Assembly (NCBI RefSeq): GCF_009177095.1
Contig: NZ_AP021861.1
Coordinates: 62,001 to 126,000, forward strand
Length of the DNA: 64,000 bases
Origin: Lacipirellula parvula
GTDB lineage: Bacteria; Planctomycetota; Planctomycetia; Pirellulales; Lacipirellulaceae
Direction: 5' to 3'
Of this stretch, positions 1 through 8,742 are shown piece after piece; within the stretch, counting starts at the first letter, position 1, and every line of letters starts with the position of its first letter. A program made the translations under genes and the position numbers. Under the pieces are notes generated by a model. The model had not been told where the DNA came from. It was given only the letters and a program-made list of their open reading frames with translations, and did no database searches.

Positions 1-239
1 GGGCGAGGCGTGGAGGGGGGCTGAGAGACGAAGTTGAAGCCTGTTTTAGCCCTGCTTATTCGCAGCTATTCGCTGAAGGATCCAATCAAACGAAACCCTC
101 TGGTCCCCTCCCCTTGAGGGGGAGGGTTAGGGAGGGGTGACGGCGGCGGGTACCAGCGTTCCACCCCCCTCCCCAGCCCTCCCCTCCGGGGGGAGGGAGC
201 CACAAAATTCAGAAGGAGGCAATAAACTACTCGCTTGTG
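1..239. repeat. Intergenic region with G/C-rich hairpin repeats
   Basis: No gene is supported here. The stretch from about 106 to 205 consists of alternating C-rich and G-rich runs (CCCCTCCCC, GGGGGAGGG, CCCTCCCC, GGGGGGAGGG) that can fold into nested hairpins. The same style of palindrome recurs at 35946-35976. It lies downstream of the minus-strand gene ending at 240 and could act as a transcript end, but no T-tract follows the stem. Confidence 0.6.
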
Positions 240-3200
240 TTAGCGTCTTAGACGAGGCGATCCATTCGTGGAATGGAAGCCGCCCCCCGGGCGGAGCCCG
301 GGGCTGAGGGCGAGGCAGGCGGCGAGCAAGAGGCAGGCCGTGGCGGGCTCGGGGACGGCGGCGATGGCGGGCGTGGCGTTGCCGAATTGCTGCTTCCAAA
401 CGTTGAGGTCGAGCTCGTTCACCGCGCCGTCGCTGTTGGCGTCGCCTTGGGCGCGAGTGGCTCCGGCGGCGATGCCTGTTCCGCGTTGCCAGGCTAGGAA
501 GTCGGCGCCATCGACGACGCCGTTCGAGTTGAAGTCGGCGTTTGAGATGACGCCGACGTACGACTCCAGCACGGGGAGCGTGGACCCGTCCGCGCGAACG
601 ATCGTCATCTTCAGGTCTTCCAGAGCACTCGGCGTCCAGGCGCCGACGCCCAGCGAGACCGATTGGCCCACGGCGAGCGTCGCGCCGTTGCCGGCGTCGA
701 TGAGGTTTGCCTCGCTCAGGTCGCTGTGGCTGGCTGGGGCCGAGAGCTTCAGCCAGGAGTCGTCGGGGTCGACTTGGTTGGGGCCGGCGAGGTCGGCGTC
801 GTAGTGGTCGGCGATCGAGGTCCAGGCCGCTTGGTTGAGTTTGTTGCCGGGCGACTGGATGCTGTAGCCGAGCATCGTTAGCGGGCCGTTGGTCGTGTTG
901 ACCAGCGTGAGCGCGCCGGTCGCGCGATCGACGTTGAGCGTAGGGACCGGATTGCCCGTGAGCCCGAGGACGGTTTCGAGATCGATGGCGTTGTCGTAGA
1001 TGCGAAGGTCGTCGAGGTCGCCGTCGAGATGCCGAGTGGGCGTGCCGCGGGAGTTGAGCGCGCCGATCATCATCGAGTATTGGTACGAGCTATAGACGGC
1101 TCCGGGAGAGACCGCCTGGGCGCTGCTGACCGGAACTCCGTCGAAGTAGACGGCGTTGTTCGTCACGATGGAGTTGCTCCAAGTCGCCGCGATGTGGTGC
1201 CACTCGCCGTCGTTCCAGCCGGTGAGCGGATTCTCGGTGTTGGGGCCAGCGACGGCGCCCCCTTGGGCTCGGACATAGACGCGGAAGTCGTCGACGGAAC
1301 TCTCGCCGAAATCGACGGAGAAGGCGGTGTTCGTGCCGCTGTTGACCTCGCCCATGATGGCTTGCTGCTGGGTCTCGCTGGACGAGCGGACCCAGAAGGC
1401 GATCGATCCGGAGGCCATCGCGACCGTGCTTCGGGGCATGGCCAAGGTGGTGGCGTTGAGGTAGTTGGTGGCGCCGTCGAACCGAACGGCTTGGCCGATG
1501 GCGCCGTCGGCAATGTTGATCGGCAACGTGGAACTGCTCGATTGCCCGGTCGCTTGCAGGGCTCCTGGCACAAGGTTGGCGTAGATTTGGCCGTTGCGCG
1601 TCGAGGCGTCGAAGGAGAAGTGCGAGACGAGTTTCGCGTTGGCTCGCGTGGCGACGAACGTAGCCGCTAAGCCGCAAGCGATTGAGAGGAGAGCGAATGG
1701 GGAATGAGGAATGGGGAATGGGGAGCGAGTGGAAGGTTGGTTGGGTTGGGGCGCGGTATTTTCCCCATTCCCCATTCCGCCTTCCCCATTCCTTCTGCGT
1801 TGAGCGGCGAGTAACGCGAAGGCAGGAAGCACGATCAGCAGCGAACTCGGTTCAGGAACACCCCGCAGCATCGCCTGCAGATTGATCGCGGCGTTGCCCG
1901 CGGCGAGCCATGCTTTGTGGAACAGGTAGACATCCGAGAGGTTGGTGGCGCCGTCGAAATTCATGTCGCCGCTGAGGTACTTGCCGTGCGTGTCGAGGAT
2001 CGACGTGTCGTGGAGCCAGCCGCTGACGAAGAACTGCACGTCGGTCATGTCGACGAGGCCGTTTTGATTGAGATCGCCGTCGAGGCCGTTGAGCGACGAG
2101 GCGGAGGTCACCGATAGCTGGATGTAGCTGCCAATCGCGTCGCTTCCCGTGCCGAGGATGGCGAAGTGGAACCAGTCGGCGGTGAGCAGCGACGGCGGCG
2201 GCGGGTTGTAGTCGAGGAAGTCCTCGCCCGTGGGGACCTGATTGATGGCGCCGGCGGCGACGAGGTAGGTCGACATGCCGAAGTCGGGATCTTCGATCGA
2301 TTGACCGACTTTGAGCAGCCGCAAGGTGCTGCTACTGGTTGTTCCGCCGGCGGGGTCGAGGTCGACGATTTGGCCGTCGAGGTAGAACGCCACGCCGTTC
2401 GTGCCGGCGCGATATTCGAGATCGATCGTTTGCGTCGTGGGAAGGAACTTTCCGAGCGTCTTGGAAAACTGCTGGGCGGGACGTTCGTAGGTGAGCCCGT
2501 AAAAGACGTTGGGATCGTACCCTTTGACGACGCCGAAGTTTCCTTGCGGATCGGTAACGGATTGCAACTGGTCGTGGGCGTAGATCTTGAACGTGCCGGG
2601 GCCGAGGTCGTTGAGGTCGGGAACCTGCGTCTCGTCGAGCCAGCCGAGATCCTCGAGCTTCTCGCGAATACGGAATTGACCCGTGCCGGAGCCCATCGTG
2701 TCGATCGGGTTGCCGTACTCGTAGGTGGGGGCGCCGAAGGGGACGGCGACGTACGGCGAGACGCCGGGGACGTACGCCTTGTAGCTCGCAGAGCCCTTGT
2801 CCCAATAGTACGGATGGTAGTTGGCGTCGCTGAGCTGGCGGATCGCCTTGGCGTGGTCGGCGCCGGTTTGGTGGCCGATTTCGTGGTTGATCACGCGCTG
2901 GGTCGTCGATTGCAGATAGATGCGATTACTGGTCGAGAGGCCAGCCCAACCCTGGTCGGGGTCGGACGTCGTGTCGACGACGTCGTAAGCGAACATGTAG
3001 TAGTTCGAAAGGTTCAGCCCGTACGTCCCGGTGGCGATGTTATTGGCGAGGGTGTACCAGTTGCTCGGCCGCGTGCCGTCGGCATTTAGGGGGATGGGGG
3101 CGTCGACGATGATCGGATCGTAGTAGATGTCGAATTCGCCGCCGGAGTTTTCCGCGAAGAACTCCCGGGTGCTGAGTTCCTTCGTGCGAATCGAGGTGAC

Positions 3201-3425
3201 GCGGGTGGTCCATTCGGCGGGGGTGAAGAGGTCGTTGTCGTCGTGCACGACGTAGTAGAGCGCCCGCTTCTTGCCGAAAGCCCGTGGGGTGCGGGCGTTC
3301 TCGGCGATCGAGGGGTTGGGATAGACGTCGGCGCTCGCGAAGGGTGCTAGCGTCGTGAAGCTGGCGAAGGAGATGATCCATGCGCCGACGATGGCGCCGG
3401 CTTGCCGTGCGGAGAGCCTGTTCAT
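240..3425 (-). CDS. Fused double PEP-CTERM protein: metzincin-like protease half plus LamG half
   Basis: This 1061-residue predicted secreted protein reads as two complete exported proteins in one frame. The first half has an N-terminal signal peptide, a metal site HEIGHQTGADH at about residues 181-191 (the HExxHxxGxxH metzincin pattern), a possible Met-turn in NPIDTMGSG, dockerin-type repeats, and a PEP-CTERM signal (VPEPSS, hydrophobic stretch, RRR) near residue 520-542. A linker encoded by an inverted repeat follows. Then comes a second signal-peptide-like segment ending in ANA|K near residue 598, a LamG/concanavalin-like domain, dockerin repeats and a second VPEP signal. The last residues are encoded by a palindromic repeat. 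ATG 3425 was chosen because a signal peptide follows and GAGAAAG precedes it; a longer reading to 3536 adds no recognisable sequence. Protease activity is inferred from the motif only. Confidence 0.85.
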   Translation of the reverse strand: MNRLSARQAGAIVGAWIISFASFTTLAPFASADVYPNPSIAENARTPRAFGKKRALYYVVHDDNDLFTPAEWTTRVTSIRTKELSTREFFAENSGGEFDIYYDPIIVDAPIPLNADGTRPSNWYTLANNIATGTYGLNLSNYYMFAYDVVDTTSDPDQGWAGLSTSNRIYLQSTTQRVINHEIGHQTGADHAKAIRQLSDANYHPYYWDKGSASYKAYVPGVSPYVAVPFGAPTYEYGNPIDTMGSGTGQFRIREKLEDLGWLDETQVPDLNDLGPGTFKIYAHDQLQSVTDPQGNFGVVKGYDPNVFYGLTYERPAQQFSKTLGKFLPTTQTIDLEYRAGTNGVAFYLDGQIVDLDPAGGTTSSSTLRLLKVGQSIEDPDFGMSTYLVAAGAINQVPTGEDFLDYNPPPPSLLTADWFHFAILGTGSDAIGSYIQLSVTSASSLNGLDGDLNQNGLVDMTDVQFFVSGWLHDTSILDTHGKYLSGDMNFDGATNLSDVYLFHKAWLAAGNAAINLQAMLRGVPEPSSLLIVLPAFALLAAQRRRNGEGGMGNGENTAPQPNQPSTRSPFPIPHSPFALLSIACGLAATFVATRANAKLVSHFSFDASTRNGQIYANLVPGALQATGQSSSSTLPINIADGAIGQAVRFDGATNYLNATTLAMPRSTVAMASGSIAFWVRSSSETQQQAIMGEVNSGTNTAFSVDFGESSVDDFRVYVRAQGGAVAGPNTENPLTGWNDGEWHHIAATWSNSIVTNNAVYFDGVPVSSAQAVSPGAVYSSYQYSMMIGALNSRGTPTRHLDGDLDDLRIYDNAIDLETVLGLTGNPVPTLNVDRATGALTLVNTTNGPLTMLGYSIQSPGNKLNQAAWTSIADHYDADLAGPNQVDPDDSWLKLSAPASHSDLSEANLIDAGNGATLAVGQSVSLGVGAWTPSALEDLKMTIVRADGSTLPVLESYVGVISNADFNSNGVVDGADFLAWQRGTGIAAGATRAQGDANSDGAVNELDLNVWKQQFGNATPAIAAVPEPATACLLLAACLALSPGLRPGGGFHSTNGSPRLRR
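270..306. repeat. CCCCGGGC-GGAG-CCCGGGG palindrome, half copy within a gene end
   Basis: This matches one side of the repeat seen in full at 5377-5463 and 51144-51236: GGAATGGAA followed by CCCCCGGGCGGAGCCCGGGG. It encodes the last residues of the fused protein (LSPGLRPGGGFHS), so the normal end of a PEP-CTERM signal appears to be replaced by repeat-encoded sequence. Confidence 0.8.
1694..1794. repeat. GGGGAATG inverted repeat forming the junction of the fused gene
   Basis: The left arm (about 1694-1730) repeats GAATGGGGAATG and GGAATGGGGAATGGGG. The right arm (about 1760-1793) holds the complementary TTCCCCATTCC units. The arms can pair into a long hairpin. The element lies inside the coding sequence and encodes Gly/Asn-rich and Pro/Ser-rich peptides (GGMGNGE and SPFPIPHSPF) between the first PEP-CTERM signal and the second signal peptide. 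Confidence 0.8.
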
Positions 3426-4112
3426 GCTTGTCGCTTTCTCTGATCCGGTTGACGAGTGACGTAGAGCTTCCGACCCAACTGCCCTGCGGTCGCGTATGTA
3501 GTAGCAGTGGCGGCGCCCCGGTGCGACTCGCCGCAACGATTACATCTCCTTCAAATTAGCGAGCTGAGAGGAGGGAATTCGGGAAGAGGCGCAAAATCGA
3601 CGCCGCTCGTCCTGGTCGACGCCCTCCATGGCGTCTCTCGTCATTTGTTTCCGGTTTTTTTCGGGCTAGACCGAGCGCGAGCGAGGCCGCGGCAATGCGC
3701 AGAATCGACCGTAGCGGCCGATTTTTTTCTTGCGTTGCCCGCGCAACGGCGGTTAAGGTGGCATTGGCGGTGAGAGAAATCGGTATTGCTCGCTTCGCGG
3801 CATTCCTGATAATCACCGCCGCAGCTACGGTTCGCCGTTGGTCTCTTGGGTGATTGCGCAAGAGGCTGCGGGCGGCGACGACTTCCGTGTTTCGACGGGT
3901 CTGCGCGGGCGATGGTCGCCCTGCTGCGGCTCGTTGAAGCCGACCGGCTAACCTCGCGTTTGCGTTGGCCGTGGATCGCGGAAGTGACTACTGGTTTACG
4001 TGGGCTCGCCTAGCGAGTCCGAGAGTTAGCTGTATCGTCGGCAGCATCGCCGCGCATGACGCCTGGCCGCTGTCGCGCCTCCGAATTCATGGAAGAAGGA
4101 AAGGGCGCCCCT
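3426..4112. other. Divergent intergenic region, no gene seen
   Basis: These 687 bases separate two divergently transcribed secreted-protein genes and should hold both promoters. I see no convincing promoter pair, RNA gene or conserved ORF. The open frames across it are arginine-rich and lack family features. A purine-rich GAGAGGAGGGAATTC stretch near 3565 resembles a ribosome binding site but no gene follows it. Confidence 0.5.
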
Positions 4113-5345
4113 ATGAGCAAGGGTATGGCCGTACTGTCGTTACTCGCGATCGTCGCCTGCAGCGCGCTGGCTGGTCCAGCTGACGCCGAGCTGATCGTCA
4201 AGCAAAACGGCCACTTCTCCGAGCTGGTGGAACAGCTTTCCGGCAAAGAATACGTCCTCGGCTCGCCGGCGCGGGACGATCGCCCCTACGTCGATCCGAC
4301 CCCGGTTCTGCACGCCTTCCGCCACATGGCGGCCAGCCTCGCCTGGGGCGACGTGAAAGTCGCGGCCCGCAAGGCTGCGGAGCTTGGCTATGAGGTGATC
4401 GAGTTCACCGACGTCGACACGCAGCACGAGTACTACGTGCTGCGTGAGAATCTCAAGGCTGTGAAGACGCTCCGTGGTTGGGGCTCGTACATCGTCAATC
4501 CGCAGAGCAAGGTCGACGCGATCGTTGAAGTGCCGCATCCGTACGCTGACATGCACACGCCGGAAGTCGGCGGGCAGATTTTTGAGGAGTGCGAAGCCCG
4601 CGGCCTGCTGCTGGCCGGGGCGCATCGCGACAAGGCCGACGTGCCGGATCTGGTCGACAGCATTTTCCACCAAGTGCATGCCGCGTGGATCGGCCCGCTC
4701 GCCCAAGTAACGGCTTGGCAGATTCACGGGTTCGCGGGACAGAAGCACAAGTTCCCCGCGGGAACGCAAGTCGTCGCCTCGACGGGCGACGGCGCCATTG
4801 TGCCGGAGATTGCGGCGCTTGATTCGGCGTTCGACGAACAAGGGATGTCGAGCTACGTCTTCACCGAACTCGACGCCGACAACGACGACAACAAGCAAGT
4901 GAACGGCGACACGCCGGGCATTGCATTCCGCTCGCTAGCTGCCGCCAAGAATGAACAAGGCCGCCTGTCGCGGAGCTTGGGCGGGGCGTTCGTGCACATC
5001 GAGCTCGAAGGCACCGTCCGCACCAATAAAGAGAGTCGGCATCAGGCGAGCACTGCGATCGCGCTGGCGATGGCGGCGGCTCCGCGCGGCGAAGAGGCCG
5101 ATGGCCGGCGTCAGCTCGCCTCGCTCGAAGTGGAAGCGTCGCCGATCTCGCTGGCGGTGAACCATGAGCTCGCGACGCCGGCCGTGGAAGTGGGCGCCAA
5201 GATCGTCAATAAGGCTCCGCCGGCGGCCGCTCCGCCAGTCGTCGTCGCCGCGGCGACGGTCGAGGTGAAGCCTGAAGTGCGCGTGGCGGCGAAGCATGCT
5301 GCTGCGGTGGCGAAACCGCGGACGGCGGCCATCTCGGCTCCGTAG
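4113..5345 (+). CDS. Secreted uncharacterised protein, predicted hydrolase with conserved His motifs
   Basis: This 410-residue protein begins with a clear signal peptide (MSKGMAVLSLLAIVACSALAGPADA). ATG 4113 is preceded by GGAAGAAGGAAAGG eight bases upstream; the in-frame ATG at 4089 would place extra charged residues before the signal. The mature part has His-rich motifs: VPHPYADMHTPE, LLLAGAHRDKAD, DSIFHQVHAAW and WQIHGF. I recall a similar pattern (HP-x-D-x-HT, AG-x-HR, QxHGF) in uncharacterised secreted proteins of other bacteria, which suggests a metal-dependent hydrolase, but the substrate is unknown. The C-terminal 60 residues are Ala/Pro/Val/Lys-rich and look disordered. It is followed directly by a palindromic repeat and seems monocistronic. 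Confidence 0.85.
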   Translation: MSKGMAVLSLLAIVACSALAGPADAELIVKQNGHFSELVEQLSGKEYVLGSPARDDRPYVDPTPVLHAFRHMAASLAWGDVKVAARKAAELGYEVIEFTDVDTQHEYYVLRENLKAVKTLRGWGSYIVNPQSKVDAIVEVPHPYADMHTPEVGGQIFEECEARGLLLAGAHRDKADVPDLVDSIFHQVHAAWIGPLAQVTAWQIHGFAGQKHKFPAGTQVVASTGDGAIVPEIAALDSAFDEQGMSSYVFTELDADNDDNKQVNGDTPGIAFRSLAAAKNEQGRLSRSLGGAFVHIELEGTVRTNKESRHQASTAIALAMAAAPRGEEADGRRQLASLEVEASPISLAVNHELATPAVEVGAKIVNKAPPAAAPPVVVAAATVEVKPEVRVAAKHAAAVAKPRTAAISAP

Positions 5346-5376
5346 GGCCGGCGATCTCGGCTACGCCGAGTCCTTG

Positions 5377-5463
5377 TAGCCCCGGGCTCCGCCCGGGGGT
5401 AGCACGGCGCGCAACGATGCGTATCGGAATGGATACCGACCCCCGGGCGGAGCCCGGGGCTAG
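5377..5463. repeat. Full copy of the CCCCGGGC/GGAG palindromic repeat
   Basis: TAGCCCCGGGCTCCGCCCGG begins the left arm and the right arm ends CGGAGCCCGGGGCTA. Between them lies a core with CGCGCAACGATGCG and GGAATGGATACC. The copy begins 32 bases after the stop codon at 5345. Related copies are at 270-306 (half), 33492-33563 (degenerate) and 51144-51236. Confidence 0.85.
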
Positions 5464-5656
5464 AATTGCGTGCCGTGGGAAGATTCGGTCTGGTGCGGCG
5501 AATGCCAAGAATGGCCGCACTGCGGGGGCGATGGCCTGGGGCTGAGTTCCGTTTCCCCGTAGAATGGCGGCATGCTGGTTATTACCGATGGCCGGCGCCC
5601 CGCGCTGCGGTCTCGTCCGGCGCATTCCTTCCCGACCATCTGACCATCGAGATTCC

Positions 5657-6235
5657 ATGGCGAAAGCCGTTCTTCCCGCCGGGTACGACGTTCCTGAGAG
5701 CGCTCAGCCAATTGCGATCGAGCTCAAGGAACCATGGATCGCTGCGCTGCTGGCGTGGCTCGTGCCTGGCCTCGGGCACGTTTATCAGGGGCGAACGGGT
5801 AAGGGAGCGTTGTTCTTCGTGTGCGTGTTCGGCACGTTCGTCTTTGGGCTGTTCTTGAGCCAAGGCAAGGCGGTGTACGCCTCAATGCCGGGGCAACAAC
5901 CATGGCGGTGGCAATACTACTGCCAGCTGGGCGTCGGCTTGCCGGCGATGCCCGCGCTTGTGCAGCGTCGCTTGCGAAGCCAAGGCCAGCCGGCGCTGTT
6001 TGACGGGTTCATGGCGCCGCCGTTCGACACGCCGCAATCGTTGGTCGACGCTTCGGGCAACAAGTCGCAGCAGCCGAATCAACTGGCTGAGTGGACTGTC
6101 GCGATGCATCCGATGTTTGAAGTTGGCACGATTTACACCGTGATCGCCGGCCTGCTGAATATTTTGGTGATTTGCGACGCGTACGCCGGACCGTTGGTGC
6201 TGTTGCCGAAACGCAAGAGCGATGAGAGTACGTGA
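5657..6235 (+). CDS. DUF6677 family membrane protein
   Basis: This 192-residue integral membrane protein has the segment PWIAALLAWLVPGLGHVYQG near residue 26, a Pro/Gly-rich helix start shared with TM2-like small membrane proteins and typical of the planctomycete DUF6677 family. A second helix (GALFFVCVFGTFVFGLFL) follows, and a C-terminal helix lies around IYTVIAGLLNILVICDAY. Function is unknown. ATG 5657 is preferred over the upstream in-frame ATG at 5564 because the extra N-terminus overlaps repeat-rich sequence and lacks family similarity; the ribosome binding site is weak. A small two-helix protein follows 64 bases downstream, and the two may be co-transcribed. Confidence 0.85.
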   Translation: MAKAVLPAGYDVPESAQPIAIELKEPWIAALLAWLVPGLGHVYQGRTGKGALFFVCVFGTFVFGLFLSQGKAVYASMPGQQPWRWQYYCQLGVGLPAMPALVQRRLRSQGQPALFDGFMAPPFDTPQSLVDASGNKSQQPNQLAEWTVAMHPMFEVGTIYTVIAGLLNILVICDAYAGPLVLLPKRKSDEST

Positions 6236-6299
6236 AGTTTCGCGAGCGGCGGAAAGCGCCGCCGTACGGCTCGTTCAATTCATTTAAGACGCAACCGCG

Positions 6300-6515
6300 A
6301 TGCTTGAAATTAATTCCATGCTGATTCTCGGAGCCTCTGTGGCGACGATCTGGTATTCGTTGCCGCTGATCGTGAGCGTCAGCTTGGTCTGCGCGGCGAC
6401 GCGACACGAACTAATGAAGCCGATTCTGCAGCATGCCGTCCGCTTCGCCGCGTGGGTGGTCGGCTTTATGGCGGTGTTCGTGGGGCTGCTGGCGCTGCTC
6501 GGCAGGCTGCAGTAA
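6300..6515 (+). CDS. Small two-helix membrane protein
   Basis: This 71-residue protein has two predicted transmembrane segments, MLILGASVATIWYSLPLIVS and AAWVVGFMAVFVGLLALLG, joined by a short charged loop (CAATRHELMKPILQH). It follows the DUF6677 gene by 64 bases on the same strand. I recall such small proteins next to DUF6677 genes in planctomycetes, which supports it as a real gene. Function is unknown; it may be a partner of the upstream protein. Confidence 0.75.
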   Translation: MLEINSMLILGASVATIWYSLPLIVSVSLVCAATRHELMKPILQHAVRFAAWVVGFMAVFVGLLALLGRLQ

Positions 6516-6617
6516 ACGATGCAGCAATCGCGCGGGAACCGGCCCGCAGCGGCGAATTGGCCGCGACTTTCGGCTGCGTAGTTTCCGGTGTATGCTTGAA
6601 GGCGTTGAACGCAACAT

Positions 6618-6691
6618 GCGTCCGTAGCTCAATCGGATAGAGCACTGGTCTTCGGAACCAGGGGTTGGGGGTTCGAATCCCTCCGGGCGTA
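6618..6691 (+). tRNA. tRNA-Arg (anticodon TCG)
   Basis: The cloverleaf folds by eye. The acceptor GCGTCCG pairs with CGGGCGT (two G-U pairs). The D arm contains AGCTCAATCGGATAGAGC. The anticodon stem CTGGT/ACCAG encloses the loop CTTCGGA, giving anticodon TCG (Arg, CGN codons). The T arm is GGGGG-TTCGAAT-CCCTC. The discriminator is A at 6691 and CCA is not encoded. Confidence 0.96.
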
Positions 6692-7006
6692 CTGTTTCCA
6701 AGGCACGTCGAGACAACGACTTATCTACCTGCCGTGGTCGGCAGTACGGCGTTTTCCCAGAAGCGCAAGACGGTACATACCGTTTTGCGATCACAGGGGA
6801 GAACTGAGCCGCCATGCCACGTCTGACCAGCGCTCTTCCGAAGTACCGCGCGCATCGCTTGCGCGCCGCTCAAGCCTCTGCGCGACGGCGCTAAGAAATG
6901 ATTCCGGTCGATCGGCGTTCGAGGTCGACCTGCCGCCGCTGCCGTGCCGGTACGCTCGGTTGTCGCGATTCCGCGGTTCAAGTCGGCAGCTACGACAGCA
7001 ATTGAC
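6692..7006. other. Intergenic region between tRNA-Arg and the four-gene operon
   Basis: These 315 bases lie between the tRNA 3' end and the stop codon of the HAD/membrane gene that reads toward it. No conserved gene, integrase remnant or repeat of the tRNA 3' end is visible. The open frame on the minus strand here (6721-7044) overlaps the HAD gene and has no recognisable feature. Confidence 0.5.
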
Positions 7007-8701
7007 TCACTCGTCGACGTTTGGCCGTTCTTGCTTAGGACCAACGGTCGTATCGCCTGTGATGAGTTGAACTCTCAGGGGCTGATCGTCCGAGGGCATC
7101 ATCCATTTGGTGAGGACGACGATGCAAAAGAAGGCGCCAAGTCCCAGGATGAGCCAGTGAAATCCCTCCCACATTTGATGCAGGCGAAGCCGGATAATGC
7201 ACCGTGCGTAGGATCGTCGCCTCTTGACCTTGTGCGTTGGCTTCAGGTTTTCGGCGTTCGGGCCGTTGTGGTCCTCCCGTCCGAAGTTTGCGTAATGCGC
7301 CCTAACTCCAGCTTTTCGGATCTGATCAAGCGTCCGATTCGGCGGCACGTCGAAGGGACGCAGCATCGTGCCGCACGCGTATTCCATCTCTTTTCGGATC
7401 TCCCTCATAATCGAGACATGGTAACGATTACGCTCGTAGTGCTTCCGGGCGAAAACCAAGCCGTAGGCGCCCAGCGCCGTCACAGCCAACGCGGCCGGAA
7501 GAGACCAAACCGCCAGATCTGCAAAAGTCATCACGCCGATCAACGCGCCGGCAACGCCCAAAACGAGGTTCGTCATGCGTTCGCGCTGATTCTCGTGCTG
7601 GCGCGCCTGTTCAGCATGCTCGGCATAATAGAACTCAAGACGCTTCACCCGATCCGCGGTATTTTCTTGGACTGCTGCGGGCGAATCGGCTGAGCCCCCT
7701 GCCCCGCTACGCCGCGCCGAGCCGCGATCTAACCACATCAAGAGGCCGGAAAGGTCTGAACTCCACAGTCCGCGATTGCGGCAGGCGGCGAGAGCTGCTT
7801 TTTCATAGGGATACGTTGGAAATGGCGGAGCTCGTTCCAAAAGGTGCACATTCGCGCCGAGCGCGAAAGGCATCGCCAAATCCATTTCCCAGATATCGCC
7901 GCAGAAGACGGTGTTTTTCAGTTGAGCAAGATCGCCGCCCAGGACGCGGCAGATAGCCTCGAAATACGCGCCGCGCCTCAGATAAATCGGTCTTTCGGGC
8001 TCTTCGTCCGGTCCCGCGTCTGAGACAGCGGAGAGCGCCGCAAACATCGCCCTAGCGTCAACGGAAAGGCTTGAGTCGTCCCACGCAAGTTCCCGCACGA
8101 GAAACTTGCCGGCGTCGCTATGCACCGATACGACCTGCAGTAAGTCAGCATCGTTGCCAAGCAGGTGCTTCAGCCTACCCTCGATGAATTCAGTGCTGGA
8201 GTTTGAGACGATGAAAATTTTTATCCCCTCGTTGACGAGGCGTTGAAATACCTCCCTAGTTTCGGGGCGCCAAGGCGCTGGCACGGCGGCGTATGCTTCT
8301 CCATTGATCGTCGGAGGCAGAGAAGGATTCTTCATCCCGCGACGGCGAAGGACCAGCTTCGCCGATTCGTCGGCAAGGATATAGGGATCCGCCGCGGCCG
8401 GCGCCGCCGAACAGCCGCCGAGCATCCAACCAGCGACGGGCGAATGGCGGCGAACTTCCTCAAGAGCGCGTCGCCACTCGACCTCGGTTAGCGGCCCACC
8501 GGCAATAAGACTCTGACCGTGGCTCCCCTTGTCCTCCGGCCTGTGGTATTTCTGCTCGTGCAGCAAATGCTCGATGTGCTCCGCGAAGCCATGGCGGAAT
8601 AGTTCAAGGTATTCAGCCTGAATGGCCGGGATTTGCGTACAAGTACCGTCGAAGTCGAGCACGATGTACTTGACTTGATTGTTGCGAGGATACGCGGGCA
8701 T
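7007..8701 (-). CDS. HAD-superfamily hydrolase fused to a transmembrane (SLATT-like) module
   Basis: The 564-residue product starts with a HAD phosphatase domain: nucleophile motif VLDFDGT (Asp16, Asp18), motif II IFIVSNSST, and a motif IV region VFCGDIWEMD. About 100 residues of Ala/Asp-rich linker lead to two adjacent hydrophobic helices (LVLGVAGALIGVMTFADLAV and SLPAALAVTALGAYGLVFA). These are followed by KHYERNRYH, resembling the 2TM-plus-basic arrangement of SLATT-type domains of bacterial conflict systems. A third helix (WLILGLGAFFCIVVL) sits near the C-terminus. ATG 8701 is preferred (GGTGGA just upstream) over the GTG at 8710. It is the last gene of a four-gene operon, 41 bases after the trypsin-PLD gene. 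The HAD assignment is solid; the SLATT comparison is inference. Confidence 0.82.
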   Translation of the reverse strand: MPAYPRNNQVKYIVLDFDGTCTQIPAIQAEYLELFRHGFAEHIEHLLHEQKYHRPEDKGSHGQSLIAGGPLTEVEWRRALEEVRRHSPVAGWMLGGCSAAPAAADPYILADESAKLVLRRRGMKNPSLPPTINGEAYAAVPAPWRPETREVFQRLVNEGIKIFIVSNSSTEFIEGRLKHLLGNDADLLQVVSVHSDAGKFLVRELAWDDSSLSVDARAMFAALSAVSDAGPDEEPERPIYLRRGAYFEAICRVLGGDLAQLKNTVFCGDIWEMDLAMPFALGANVHLLERAPPFPTYPYEKAALAACRNRGLWSSDLSGLLMWLDRGSARRSGAGGSADSPAAVQENTADRVKRLEFYYAEHAEQARQHENQRERMTNLVLGVAGALIGVMTFADLAVWSLPAALAVTALGAYGLVFARKHYERNRYHVSIMREIRKEMEYACGTMLRPFDVPPNRTLDQIRKAGVRAHYANFGREDHNGPNAENLKPTHKVKRRRSYARCIIRLRLHQMWEGFHWLILGLGAFFCIVVLTKWMMPSDDQPLRVQLITGDTTVGPKQERPNVDE

Positions 8702-8742
8702 GGAATCCACCGAGTCGTGAGCCTATTTTCGACCGTTGCTGA

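Noticed and set aside
6721-7044. Minus-strand open frame downstream of tRNA-Arg
   Set aside because: It overlaps the end of the HAD/membrane gene, lacks a start context and shows no family feature.
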